Origin: an uncultured Lachnospiraceae bacterium
GTDB lineage: Bacteria; Bacillota; Clostridia; Lachnospirales; Lachnospiraceae
NCBI GenBank assembly: GCA_947630005.1
Contig: CANRGB010000012.1
Span: forward strand, 1-41,825
Length of the DNA stretch: 41,825 bases
Reading direction: 5' to 3'
In this document: one piece after another, positions 8,978-17,930 of the stretch
Numbering within the stretch: the stretch's first letter is position 1
Layout: every line of letters starts with the position of its first letter
The notes under the pieces: generated by a model
What the model saw: only the letters and a program-made list of their open reading frames with translations
Databases searched by the model: none
Told to the model about the DNA's origin: nothing
Program-made: the position numbers and the translations under genes

Positions 8978-9328
8978 TTATCCGGTCTGGAAAGCGTCCC
9001 GGTACAGTACCGTCCGGCCGCCGCACATGGAAACAACGTCGAACCTGCATGGCGCGGACGCATATTCCGCATGCTTCATCAGATAATACTGCGCGCAGCG
9101 GATAATCCGCCGGCGCTTCGCAAAATCCACCGCCTCGGCTCCGCTCCCCATCCGCCCGTCTTTTCTGTATTTCACCTCCAGAAATACAAGATATTCCTGA
9201 TCGAACGCGATAATGTCAATCTCGCCCTGCCTGCATCGGAAATTTCTTTCCAGGATGCGGTACCCCTCTTTTTCAAGAAACGAAGATGCAAGCTGCTCGT
9301 ACTGTTCTCCGGTCTTTCTTCTGTTCAA
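8978..9328 (-). CDS. YraN/UPF0102 family putative endonuclease
   Basis: GEQYEQLASSFLEKEGYRILERNFRCRQGEIDIIAFDQEYLVFLEVKYRK. Confidence 0.92.
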   Translation of the reverse strand: MNRRKTGEQYEQLASSFLEKEGYRILERNFRCRQGEIDIIAFDQEYLVFLEVKYRKDGRMGSGAEAVDFAKRRRIIRCAQYYLMKHAEYASAPCRFDVVSMCGGRTVLYRDAFQTG

Positions 9329-9353
9329 CCAGACGCCCCCCCCGCAGGATCGT

Positions 9354-10121
9354 TCACGGAACCTGACCCACTATGTTTTTCAGAAAACTTCTTCTGTGTA
9401 TCGGTGAGGGACCGTATTTCCGGATAGCCTCGATATGAGCGGCCGAGCCGTAGCCCTTATGCGCCGCGAAGCCATACTGCGGCATTTCCCGGTCATATTC
9501 ACACATGATCCTGTCCCTCGTCACTTTCGCTACCACGCTGGCGGCCGCGATCGAAAGACTCTTCGCGTCCCCCTTGATGATCGGTACCTGCGGAATCGCT
9601 ATATCCGGGATCGTCACCGCGTCATTCAGCAGAATCTGCGGCACGACGCCCAGAGACGCGACCGCTTTTCGCATCGCCTCATACGTCGCCTGCAGAATAT
9701 TGATCTCGTCAATGCGCTCGTGGCCGACAATTCCGACGCCCACCGCGGCCGCCTTCTGATATATCTCGTCATACAGGCTCTCTCTTTTCTGAGCGGAAAG
9801 CTGCTTTGAATCATTCAGATACAGGATCTCGCAGCCGGGCGGCAGGATGACGGCTCCGGCCACGACCGGCCCCGCCAGCGGTCCTCTGCCGGCTTCATCC
9901 ACTCCGCAGATCAGCCCCGCATACCCATATTTTTCTTCATAAACGCGCATGCGCGCAAGCCTTTCCCGCTCTTTTTTCAGTTTTTCCTGTTTTTTCCGAT
10001 ACCGTCCGACCAGTCTGGCAACGCCGCTTCTTTCGTCCTTCTCATACAGTTCAAGCAGCCCGGCCAGTTCGGCCTCCTCTGCCAGTTCCAGCTCCCGGCT
10101 GATATCCGCAATACTTTTCAT
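9354..10121 (-). CDS. rnhB: Ribonuclease HII
   Basis: ICGVDEAGRGPLAGPVVAGAVILPP signature. Confidence 0.96.
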   Translation of the reverse strand: MKSIADISRELELAEEAELAGLLELYEKDERSGVARLVGRYRKKQEKLKKERERLARMRVYEEKYGYAGLICGVDEAGRGPLAGPVVAGAVILPPGCEILYLNDSKQLSAQKRESLYDEIYQKAAAVGVGIVGHERIDEINILQATYEAMRKAVASLGVVPQILLNDAVTIPDIAIPQVPIIKGDAKSLSIAAASVVAKVTRDRIMCEYDREMPQYGFAAHKGYGSAAHIEAIRKYGPSPIHRRSFLKNIVGQVP

Positions 10122-10223
10122 GAATCCTCCTCACCTGACTTTCGCGCAGACAAACGCACCGCGTGAGAAGTCCGCTGCAAACTTTTCAGGCGGTGCGAAT
10201 CCTTTCATTTACGCTCATCTGTG

Positions 10224-10790
10224 TCACAAAAATCCGAAACCGGACAGAGGCCGGATCCTCAGCCAGACTTTTCCGATTATATCGCTGCGTGATATATTCC
10301 CCACGCTCGGCTCCCGGCTGTCGCTGCTGCTGTTCCGGTTGTCTCCGAGGACAAAATACTCGTCCCGTCCCAGCGTGACCGGCTCCAGGGCCAGGCCCGG
10401 ATTGCTGATCTTTCCGTAGCCATAGTCCTCATCCAGCTCCCTGCTGTTGATATAGATCATGCCGTCCTGAATCTGTACGGTTTCCCCGGGAAGTCCGATG
10501 ATACGTCTGATATATAAAGTATCCTCCCGGTATCGGAACGGAAAAACGACAAGATCAAACCGGCCGGGATTCGTAAACCGATACGACAGCTTGTCAATGA
10601 TCAGATCATCTCCGTCATTCAGCGTCGGATACATCGACTCACCGGCAGCCTGTATGTGTTCCCCCGCATATCCGGCCGCAAGCCAGATGCAGACAAACAC
10701 AGCCACAAAATAAAAAATTCCGCCGAACACTTCTCTGACAACAGATTTTTTCCTGACGGCAGCTTTTTTTGCAGTTCTTTTTCTTTTCAC
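10224..10790 (-). CDS. lepB: Signal peptidase I paralog 1
   Basis: GESMYPTLNDGDDLI, YIRRIIGLPGE, GDNRNSSSDSR boxes. Confidence 0.9.
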   Translation of the reverse strand: MKRKRTAKKAAVRKKSVVREVFGGIFYFVAVFVCIWLAAGYAGEHIQAAGESMYPTLNDGDDLIIDKLSYRFTNPGRFDLVVFPFRYREDTLYIRRIIGLPGETVQIQDGMIYINSRELDEDYGYGKISNPGLALEPVTLGRDEYFVLGDNRNSSSDSREPSVGNISRSDIIGKVWLRIRPLSGFGFL

Positions 10791-10817
10791 TGCTGTCCAC
10801 CACTTTCCGCCGTCCTC

Positions 10818-11402
10818 TTACTGATGCTTCAGAAATCCGATATCAGACAAAGGCCAGATGCGCACCCACGCGCGGCCTACAATCTTATCCCTTTTGATGT
10901 TCCCGACAAGCTCGCTGCGGCTGTCCTTGCTGTTGTTGCGGTTGTCCCCCATGACGAAGTATTCATCGTCACCCAGCTTCACAGGCTCAATCGCGCGGCC
11001 GGGATCCTCAATCGTCTCAAGGCCGTAATCTTCCTCCAGAATTTCTCCGTCTATGTAAATATTGCCTTCCAGGTCAATCTGTATTGTCTCGCCCGGCATG
11101 CCAATGATACGTTTGATGAAAAACTTGGAATCGTCATACGGGAACACGATGATATCGAATCGGTCCGGTTCCCCGAAACGATAGGACAGCTTTTCGACGA
11201 TCAGATTGTCCCCGTCATTCAGCGTCGGATTCATGGAGCGTCCGTCCACCAGAGTCCTCTGTCCGACAAAATTCAGGATAAACCAGGTCAGCCCCAGCAC
11301 AACGCCGATATAAACGATCCAGCTTAAGATTTCCTTTGCCATACTGGTCTGTTTCGCTTCCTTTTCCTCTTTCCTCTTGTCATCCTTCAAATCAGCCACC
11401 AC
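10818..11402 (-). CDS. lepB: Signal peptidase I paralog 2
   Basis: GRSMNPTLNDGDNLI, FIKRIIGMPGE, GDNRNNSKDSR. Confidence 0.95.
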   Translation of the reverse strand: MVADLKDDKRKEEKEAKQTSMAKEILSWIVYIGVVLGLTWFILNFVGQRTLVDGRSMNPTLNDGDNLIVEKLSYRFGEPDRFDIIVFPYDDSKFFIKRIIGMPGETIQIDLEGNIYIDGEILEEDYGLETIEDPGRAIEPVKLGDDEYFVMGDNRNNSKDSRSELVGNIKRDKIVGRAWVRIWPLSDIGFLKHQ

Positions 11403-11421
11403 CTTTGTAAAACTTTTTAAA

Positions 11422-12318
11422 TCAAACCTGTTTTTCCGAAACAGGCGCCTCCAGCGTGATCCTTCCGAGGCGGCCGCTCCGAAAATCCTCGATCAGCAGC
11501 TGAGCCGCTTTCTGATAATCCGGCTCCCCGCCCTTTCTGAGACATCCGCGCGCTTTCGCGATATCGGCCAGCACAGCGGCGGAGCCCGGCGTTTCCCCCG
11601 CCTCATTCCCGTCCTGTTCCGGCACGGTTTTCTCGTCAATCTGATAGCGCCCCGCAAGTATCCCCGGGTATTCGGCCGACAGATAGCCGATCAGCCACAG
11701 CGCGAGCTCTTCCGGCTGGAGTATCTCATCACGGATCGCGCCCGTCACGGCCAGTCTCAGACCGACCATCTGATCCTCAAATTTGGGCCAGAGTATGCCC
11801 GGCGTGTCCAGCATCTCCACCTCCCGGTTGAGGCGTATCCACTGCTTTCCTTTCGTCACGCCGGGACGGTTCCCTGTCCTGGCGCATGCTTTCCCCGCGA
11901 ACGTATTGATAAACGTGGACTTTCCCACGTTCGGAATCCCCGTGATCATCGCGCGTACCGGGCGGTTTACGATCCCGCGCCTGCGGTCCCGCTCTTTCTT
12001 TTCCCTGCACGCGGCGTCTATGGCACTGCTGACCGTTTTCATTCCCACTCTGCTCCTCGCGTCCAGAACGGCCGTAAAGCAGCCGCGGTCCCTGAAATAC
12101 TTTTCCCATTCGTCTGTCCTGTCCGCATCCGCGAGATCCGCCTTGTTCAGAAGTACCAGTCTCGCCTTTCCTCTTCCAAGCTCATCGATATCCGGATTGC
12201 GGCTCGACAGGGGAACCCTCGCGTCCACCAGCTCCACTACAAGATCGATCAGTCTGATGTCTTCCTGCATCATGCGCCTGGCCTTTGTCATATGGCCAGG
12301 ATACCATTGATAATTCAT
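11422..12318 (-). CDS. rbgA: Ribosome biogenesis GTPase YlqF/RbgA
   Basis: WYPGHMTKARRMM, circularly permuted GTPase motifs NKADL and GIPNVGKSTFIN. Confidence 0.96.
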   Translation of the reverse strand: MNYQWYPGHMTKARRMMQEDIRLIDLVVELVDARVPLSSRNPDIDELGRGKARLVLLNKADLADADRTDEWEKYFRDRGCFTAVLDARSRVGMKTVSSAIDAACREKKERDRRRGIVNRPVRAMITGIPNVGKSTFINTFAGKACARTGNRPGVTKGKQWIRLNREVEMLDTPGILWPKFEDQMVGLRLAVTGAIRDEILQPEELALWLIGYLSAEYPGILAGRYQIDEKTVPEQDGNEAGETPGSAAVLADIAKARGCLRKGGEPDYQKAAQLLIEDFRSGRLGRITLEAPVSEKQV

Positions 12319-12339
12319 CCGTCACCTCTTTGTCATGCG

Positions 12340-12927
12340 TCAGCCGCGCAGCAGTCTTCTGTTTCTGGCCGGCGACAGAACCATCCATACTTTTCCCTCA
12401 ATATGTTCGATATCCACTGTGCCGACATCGGCAAAGCGGCTGTCTATGCTGTTGTTGCGGTTATCGCCAAGCACGAAATATTCTTTTCTTCCGAGCCGGA
12501 TCTCCTCCGCCGCCATTCCCGGATTCGTAATAGCCGGATAATTCCGATCCTCCATCAGCACCTGGCCGTCAATATACAGGATTCCTTCCTTGATCTGAAC
12601 CGTCTCCCCCGGCAGGCCGACCACGCGCTTGATATTGGAATGTGCCGTTTCGCTGCCGTTCGGCCGGAATGAAATGATATCCCCGCGTTCGGGACGGCCG
12701 ATCTGATAGGAAAAAGTATTGATAAGGACCGTATCTCCTCCCTGCAGGGTCATCTCCATCGACTGTCCGACGTTCGTTCTGGACTGGCCGAAAAAGATCA
12801 CGGCAATGTAGGCAAAGAGAATCGTCACCAGAATCTGAAACGCCCACACCAGAATATTCTTCAGGATTGCGGTCCGGCTTGTGCGGCCCGTATTCCGCTC
12901 GGGCATCCGGGGTCTTTGTCTTTTCAT
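12340..12927 (-). CDS. lepB: Signal peptidase I paralog 3
   Basis: GQSMEMTLQGGDTVLI, NIKRVVGLPGE, GDNRNNSIDSR. Confidence 0.92.
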   Translation of the reverse strand: MKRQRPRMPERNTGRTSRTAILKNILVWAFQILVTILFAYIAVIFFGQSRTNVGQSMEMTLQGGDTVLINTFSYQIGRPERGDIISFRPNGSETAHSNIKRVVGLPGETVQIKEGILYIDGQVLMEDRNYPAITNPGMAAEEIRLGRKEYFVLGDNRNNSIDSRFADVGTVDIEHIEGKVWMVLSPARNRRLLRG

Positions 12928-13035
12928 TATTCCTCTCCATTCTGCCGTCTTTCAGGAAAGCGCAGGCCGCACAGGCCGTCCTCTCTTTTCTGTCTTTCCC
13001 GTTTTTTACCTTTTTTTACCTTCCCGTACGCAAAC

Positions 13036-13065
13036 AGGGACAATATACATGATGTAATTGTCCCT
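13036..13065. terminator. Perfect hairpin between rplS and lepB-3 (attenuator/partial terminator candidate)
   Basis: AGGGACAAT...ATTGTCCCT 9 bp arms; weak T-tract. Confidence 0.4.
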
Positions 13066-13082
13066 GGATACACTCACGCTCA

Positions 13083-13430
13083 CTATTTCACAAGCTCTTT
13101 CACTTTGGCTCTCTTGCCGACGCGTCCCCTCAGATAGGTCAGCTTCGCACGTCTTACTTTACCGCGTCTTACGACCTCAACACGCTCTACGGACGGGGAA
13201 TGGAGCGGCCACGTCTTCTCGACTCCGATTCCGTTTGAATTCTTGCGGACAGTAAATGTAGCCCTTACGCTTCCGCCCTGCTTCTTGAGGACGATTCCCT
13301 CAAATACCTGGATTCTCTCGCGGCTTCCCTCTCTGATCTTCGCGTATACCTTTACCGTATCGCCTACCCGAAACTCGGGAGCCTCAGCTTTCAGCTGCTC
13401 TTCCTCGATTTTTCTGATAATCTCGTTCAT
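13083..13430 (-). CDS. rplS: 50S ribosomal protein L19
   Basis: [14 protein letters not shown]...[13 protein letters not shown]; start at SD-associated ATG 13430, not the longer ORF-track start. Confidence 0.97.
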   Translation of the reverse strand: MNEIIRKIEEEQLKAEAPEFRVGDTVKVYAKIREGSRERIQVFEGIVLKKQGGSVRATFTVRKNSNGIGVEKTWPLHSPSVERVEVVRRGKVRRAKLTYLRGRVGKRAKVKELVK

Positions 13431-13451
13431 TGTGTTCCTCCTTATATTTTT

Positions 13452-13490
13452 GGATGTTCTTAATACAGCTTCCGTAACAGAGGACCATCC
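13452..13490 (-). promoter_or_regulatory. L19-leader-like structured 5' UTR
   Basis: GGATG...CATCC stem enclosing CTGTTACGGAAGCTGTATTAAG directly upstream of rplS. Confidence 0.4.
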
Positions 13491-13515
13491 CTTTTCCACA
13501 ACGCAAAATATTCTA

Positions 13516-14319
13516 TCATGATTTTTCCATGATTGCAAGAAGTTTTGACAAAAAAACAGCCTGATCCGGCGTGATCTCATCCTCCGCCTGGCCGGATGCC
13601 AGGGCGCGCATATATTTTCTGTCCTTTTTGTCAAAAACGGCCGTCTCCAGCAGTTCCGGCCTGTTCCTTAACGTCCGCAGGATCGACTGCTCCCTTCTCC
13701 AGCGGTCAACATTCGCGTGATGTCCCGACAAAAGCACCGGCGGAACCTTTTTCCCGCGCCAGTCCTCCGGCCGGCTGTACTGCGGATACTCCAGCAGTCC
13801 TCCCTGGAAGCTTTCCGACTGCCCGGATTCCTGGTTGCTCAGAACGCCGGGCACCATGCGGGCGACCGCGTCCATCATGACCAGGACCGGCAGTTCCCCG
13901 CCTGTCAGCACATAATCCCCGATCGAAACGTGATCCGTCACGATTTCCCCGAGAACTCTCTCGTCGATCCCCTCGTAATGACCGCAGAGAAAGACAAGAT
14001 CCTCCTCCAGCGCAAGCTCTTTTGCCATCCGCTGGTCAAACACCCGCCCCTGCGGATTCAGATAGATAACGCGCACCCGCCCGGGCAGTTCTTCTCTGAG
14101 CGATTCCCATGCGCGCATCACCGGCTCCGCCTGCATAACCATGCCCGCGCCGCCTCCGTACGGATAATCGTCGATCCTTCCGTCTCCCCGGAGAGAGAAA
14201 TCGCGGATATTGACTGTGTGAAGCCCAAGAATCCCTTTCTCCATGGCACGGCCGGTTATACTGGTGCCAAACGCGGCCGCAACCATCTCGGGAAACAGCG
14301 TCAGAACATGAAAATTCAT
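13516..14319 (-). CDS. trmD: tRNA (guanine-N1)-methyltransferase
   Basis: [53 protein letters not shown]. Confidence 0.98.
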   Translation of the reverse strand: MNFHVLTLFPEMVAAAFGTSITGRAMEKGILGLHTVNIRDFSLRGDGRIDDYPYGGGAGMVMQAEPVMRAWESLREELPGRVRVIYLNPQGRVFDQRMAKELALEEDLVFLCGHYEGIDERVLGEIVTDHVSIGDYVLTGGELPVLVMMDAVARMVPGVLSNQESGQSESFQGGLLEYPQYSRPEDWRGKKVPPVLLSGHHANVDRWRREQSILRTLRNRPELLETAVFDKKDRKYMRALASGQAEDEITPDQAVFLSKLLAIMEKS

Positions 14320-14332
14320 GGAGAAACCTCCT

Positions 14333-14842
14333 TTATTTATCCATACCTTCCAGCAGATGCACCTGCACGGTCCCCGACGCGATATCCACATTCCGCACAC
14401 ACTGGCGGATCGCCGGAATCAGGATCTCTTTCTTTTGAGGTGTATGAACCACATAGACATCGTTCGCTCCGGTCTGAAGGACATCGTCCAGAGTACCAAG
14501 CGGCGTCCCGTCTTCCAGAACAACGGACAGGCCGATCAGATCGGCAATATAGTACTCGTCCTTATTCAGCTTTACGGCGTCTTTGCGCGGGACATAGAGG
14601 TCCTTTCCCCTGTAAGGCTCGACATCCTCAATCCTGTCGTGGCCGCAAAATCTCAGGATCACCATATTTTTAAAGAATTTCACTCCCGCGATCTCCAGTT
14701 CCGTCAGGGCGGAACCATTCTCCAGATAGACCTTTTTCAGTTTTTTAAATTTCGCGGGATCGTCAGTCGTCGGAAAGACTTTGACTTCCCCCTGCAGACC
14801 ATGTGTGCTGGTAATTGTCCCTACTCTGAAATTTTCTGTCAT
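14333..14842 (-). CDS. rimM: Ribosome maturation factor RimM
   Basis: RVGTITSTHGLQGEVKVFPTTDDP; adjacent trmD. Confidence 0.95.
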   Translation of the reverse strand: MTENFRVGTITSTHGLQGEVKVFPTTDDPAKFKKLKKVYLENGSALTELEIAGVKFFKNMVILRFCGHDRIEDVEPYRGKDLYVPRKDAVKLNKDEYYIADLIGLSVVLEDGTPLGTLDDVLQTGANDVYVVHTPQKKEILIPAIRQCVRNVDIASGTVQVHLLEGMDK

Positions 14843-14921
14843 TTCCGCTCCTTCGCGCATACCCCGCCGCTTTGCTGGCAGACGGAGCATTTGGTTCTTG
14901 TCTTTTTGGCCTGTACAGACG

Positions 14922-14950
14922 ATAAGAAGTACGCGCAGCGTACTTCTTAT
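14922..14950. repeat. Perfect 13-bp inverted repeat with 3-nt loop (ATAAGAAGTACGC-GCA-GCGTACTTCTTAT)
   Basis: Read directly; lies between khpA and rimM. Confidence 0.9.
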
Positions 14951-15015
14951 TCTCTCGTTATAATTTTCTCAGAATTCCGTCATAATCAGAGGCGCCGTCA
15001 TGATCCGCCTTTCCG

Positions 15016-15249
15016 CTACAGAATATCCACGATTACTTTTAATTCATCCTTGGACGCTGCGGCTTTTACAACAGACCGAATCGCCTTGGCTATCCTGCCC
15101 TGCTTGCCGATTACTTTTCCCATATCGGAAGGAGCTACTTTAAGTTCCAGAACCAGAGCCTTCCCGCTCTGCTTCTCCGTCACTTCCACTTCATCCGGAT
15201 TATCGACCAGAGACTTTGCAATTATTTCAACTAACTCTTTCATATGCAC
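15016..15249 (-). CDS. khpA: KH-domain RNA-binding protein KhpA (YlqC)
   Basis: MKELVEIIAKSLVDNPDEVEV...GKVIGKQGRIAKAIRSVVKAA. Confidence 0.95.
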   Translation of the reverse strand: MHMKELVEIIAKSLVDNPDEVEVTEKQSGKALVLELKVAPSDMGKVIGKQGRIAKAIRSVVKAAASKDELKVIVDIL

Positions 15250-15258
15250 ACCTCTGCT

Positions 15259-15504
15259 CTATTTTTCAATTCCGGCCACCTTGAAAAGCTTTCCGACTGT
15301 CTCAGTCGGCTGTGCGCCGTTAGCAAGCCACTTCTTAGCCAGTTCCTCGTTAATCTTGAACTCACTCGGATCCGTGTTCGGATTGTATGTTCCGATCTCC
15401 TCGATAAACTTTCCGTCTCTCGGGGCTCTGGAATCCGCTACAACGATTCTATAGAAAGGATTTTTCTTCTTTCCCATTCTTCTCAATCTGATCTTTACTG
15501 CCAC
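15259..15504 (-). CDS. rpsP: 30S ribosomal protein S16
   Basis: [34 protein letters not shown] start at 15504 chosen because GAGGAGGTGA SD overlaps the upstream GTG. Confidence 0.95.
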   Translation of the reverse strand: MAVKIRLRRMGKKKNPFYRIVVADSRAPRDGKFIEEIGTYNPNTDPSEFKINEELAKKWLANGAQPTETVGKLFKVAGIEK

Positions 15505-15569
15505 TTTTTTCACCTCCTCAGATAGATTATGATATCGGCGGACCGCAGACTGCCGCGGGAATCCCGCCG

Positions 15570-16919
15570 TTAAAAGGGAAGTTTAAACTTACCTCTTTTA
15601 CCTGTTTTTCCTCCGAACATACCGGAGTACTGCTTCATCATTTTTCTGCTCTGTTCAAACTGCTTCACCAGACGGTTCACTTCCGACAGATCAACGCCGG
15701 CTCCCGCCGCGATCCTTTTCTTTCGCGAAGGATTCAGCAGATCCGGATTGGCGCGCTCCTCCGGCGTCATGGAAAGAATCATCGCCTCGATCTGACCCAT
15801 CTTCTTCTCGTCGATGGAATCCTCAATCTGCTTCATCTGTGAGCCGCCGAAACCGGGGATCATGCTCAGAATACTTGAGATGCCTCCCATATTCTTCATC
15901 TGGTTCATACTCTCAAGATAATCGTCAAACCCGAACTGAGCCTTGCGGAACTTCTGTTCCATGTCGCGGGCCTTTTCCTCATCGATCGCTTCCTGCGCCT
16001 TCTCAATGAGGGACATCACATCTCCCATGCCGAGAATCCGCGACGCCATGCGGTCCGGATAAAACGGTTCCAGATCCGAAAGCTTCTCGCCCATGCCCGC
16101 GTACAGGATCGGCCTGCCGCAGGTCGCCCGGATCGAAAGGGCCGCTCCGCCCCTCGTATCGCCGTCAAGCTTTGTGAGAATGACGCCGTCGATCCCGATC
16201 TTGTCCTGAAACATGGAAGCGACGTTCACCGCGTCCTGACCGGTCATCGCGTCCACGACGAGAACCGTCTGGTCCACTTTGACCTCGCGTTTGATATTCT
16301 GCAGCTCCTGCATCATATCCTCGTCCACATGAAGACGTCCGGCCGTATCAAGCAGAACCACATTCAGATTGTTCCTGCGCGCGTATTCCACCGCTTCGCG
16401 GGCGATCTTTACAGGATCCTCCCTGTCTCCCAGCGAAAAAACCTCGACTCCCTGCTTCTGCCCGTTGATCTCAAGCTGTCTGATGGCGGCGGGACGATAA
16501 ACGTCGCAGGCGGCCAGCAGAGGCTTTCTCCCTTTTGACTTCAGCCTGCCGGCAAGCTTCGCCGCTGTCGTCGTCTTACCGGCTCCCTGCAGACCCGCCA
16601 TCATGATTACCGTGACTTCTCTGCCGGGCTTCAAAGCAATCTCCGTCATCTCGGAACCCATCAGGCTGACCAGCTCGTCATGGACGATCTTGATGACCAT
16701 CTGGCCGGGATTCAGGCCGTTCATGACATCCTGTCCGACCGCCTTTTCCTGCACCGCTTTGATAAACTGTTTTACAACCTTAAAACTGACGTCGGCTTCA
16801 AGCAGCGCCAGCTTAACTTCCTTCAGGGCGGTCTTTACATCCGCCTCCGTCAGCCGTCCCTTGCTCCTCAGATTTTTAAAAACATTCTGAAGCTTCTCGG
16901 ATAAGCTCTCAAACGCCAT
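15570..16919 (-). CDS. ffh: Signal recognition particle protein
   Basis: [25 protein letters not shown]-domain. Confidence 0.98.
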   Translation of the reverse strand: MAFESLSEKLQNVFKNLRSKGRLTEADVKTALKEVKLALLEADVSFKVVKQFIKAVQEKAVGQDVMNGLNPGQMVIKIVHDELVSLMGSEMTEIALKPGREVTVIMMAGLQGAGKTTTAAKLAGRLKSKGRKPLLAACDVYRPAAIRQLEINGQKQGVEVFSLGDREDPVKIAREAVEYARRNNLNVVLLDTAGRLHVDEDMMQELQNIKREVKVDQTVLVVDAMTGQDAVNVASMFQDKIGIDGVILTKLDGDTRGGAALSIRATCGRPILYAGMGEKLSDLEPFYPDRMASRILGMGDVMSLIEKAQEAIDEEKARDMEQKFRKAQFGFDDYLESMNQMKNMGGISSILSMIPGFGGSQMKQIEDSIDEKKMGQIEAMILSMTPEERANPDLLNPSRKKRIAAGAGVDLSEVNRLVKQFEQSRKMMKQYSGMFGGKTGKRGKFKLPF

Positions 16920-16920
16920 T

Positions 16921-17265
16921 TTATAACTCCTCTAAAATACTGTCTGCTATTTGGCACACGCTTTCCGCAAACACCGCGGGATCCGTCTCCTCTTCCCTGC
17001 GGGCCATGGCGCGGATCCGCTCGACTTTTCTCCTGATCCGCAGAAAACGCTCAACCAGATGCAGCTTGGACTCGTAGTCTTCAAGGATCTTATTGCACCG
17101 CTTGATCAGCTCATGGACACCCTGCCGGCTGATCCCAAGATCCTCCGCCGCCTCCGAATATGAAAGATCGTTCAGAACGACTTCCTCATACACGCTCCGC
17201 TGATGTTCCGTCAGCAGTTCCCCGTAAAAATCATACAGAAGCGTCCTCTGAAAAACCTGTTCCAT
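16921..17265 (-). CDS. ylxM: YlxM family DNA-binding protein (SRP operon regulator)
   Basis: LLTEHQRSVYEEVVLNDLSYSEAAEDLGISRQGVHELIKR; adjacent ffh; start trimmed to SD-linked ATG. Confidence 0.93.
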   Translation of the reverse strand: MEQVFQRTLLYDFYGELLTEHQRSVYEEVVLNDLSYSEAAEDLGISRQGVHELIKRCNKILEDYESKLHLVERFLRIRRKVERIRAMARREEETDPAVFAESVCQIADSILEEL

Positions 17266-17281
17266 GTGCATCACCTCGGGT

Positions 17282-17310
17282 ATCATAAACGAAAAAAAAC
17301 ATCTTGTCAA
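17282..17310 (-). promoter_or_regulatory. Promoter of ylxM-ffh operon (TTGACA-17-TATGAT)
   Basis: Minus -35 17310-17305, -10 17287-17282. Confidence 0.7.
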
Positions 17311-17322
17311 GCATTTTTTATT

Positions 17323-17352
17323 GACAGAATTTCATTTTCCTGAAATTCTGTC
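17323..17352. terminator. Perfect 12-bp hairpin downstream of HPr-like gene
   Basis: GACAGAATTTCA-TTTTCC-TGAAATTCTGTC; T-tract weak. Confidence 0.5.
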
Positions 17353-17359
17353 TCATTCC

Positions 17360-17635
17360 TCATACGGCAGGAATCTCATCTGTCAGATTCCTGATCACGC
17401 AGATCATCTTCGTCAGATCCTCTTCCTCGCGCTCGCCTTCACAGCACAGTTCGATCTCCTCTCCGCACCGGATTCCCGCGGAAAGGATATTAAGAAGGCT
17501 CTTCGCATTGATAATATAGCTGCCATAGAGGATCGTCACATGAGAAGAACAGCTTTCTGCCGCATTTGCCACATTCCGTGCCGGATATACATGCAGTCCG
17601 GCCGCATTGGTAATCATCAGTTTCCGGCTGGTCAT
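17360..17635 (-). CDS. HPr-family phosphocarrier-like protein
   Basis: MITNAAGLHVYPARNVANAA...NAKSLLNILSAGIRCGEEIEL; HPr His and Ser-loop equivalents present. Confidence 0.85.
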   Translation of the reverse strand: MTSRKLMITNAAGLHVYPARNVANAAESCSSHVTILYGSYIINAKSLLNILSAGIRCGEEIELCCEGEREEEDLTKMICVIRNLTDEIPAV

Positions 17636-17753
17636 TCACCTCCACCTCATTTCCGGGGTATGCATCCTTCTCTCCCCCGCATAATAACTGTCTCCGCGAC
17701 ACATGGCAAACACCGTTTCTCTTTGTGTATACAGTATACGTAAAACGCCCCAT

Positions 17754-17775
17754 AAAAACCCCACTTCTCAGTGGG
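17754..17775 (-). terminator. Terminator within 5' leader of HPr-like gene
   Basis: Minus CCCACT-GAGA-AGTGGG followed by GTTTTT. Confidence 0.65.
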
Positions 17776-17836
17776 TTCTTCTTGTATTGACCGATACCAT
17801 TTTCCGAAATTGTGCTCATTTGTTTCGCTTGAAGAC

Positions 17837-17865
17837 AGTATACTATAAGAACCCCTATAATTCAA
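17837..17865 (-). promoter_or_regulatory. Promoter TTGAAT-17-TATACT upstream of HPr-like leader
   Basis: Minus -35 17865-17860, -10 17842-17837. Confidence 0.6.
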
Positions 17866-17930
17866 CAATTTTACAGAAAATTCATAATTTTCCGTTTTGG
17901 GCCCTGAGGCAGAATGAGAAAACCTTTCCC

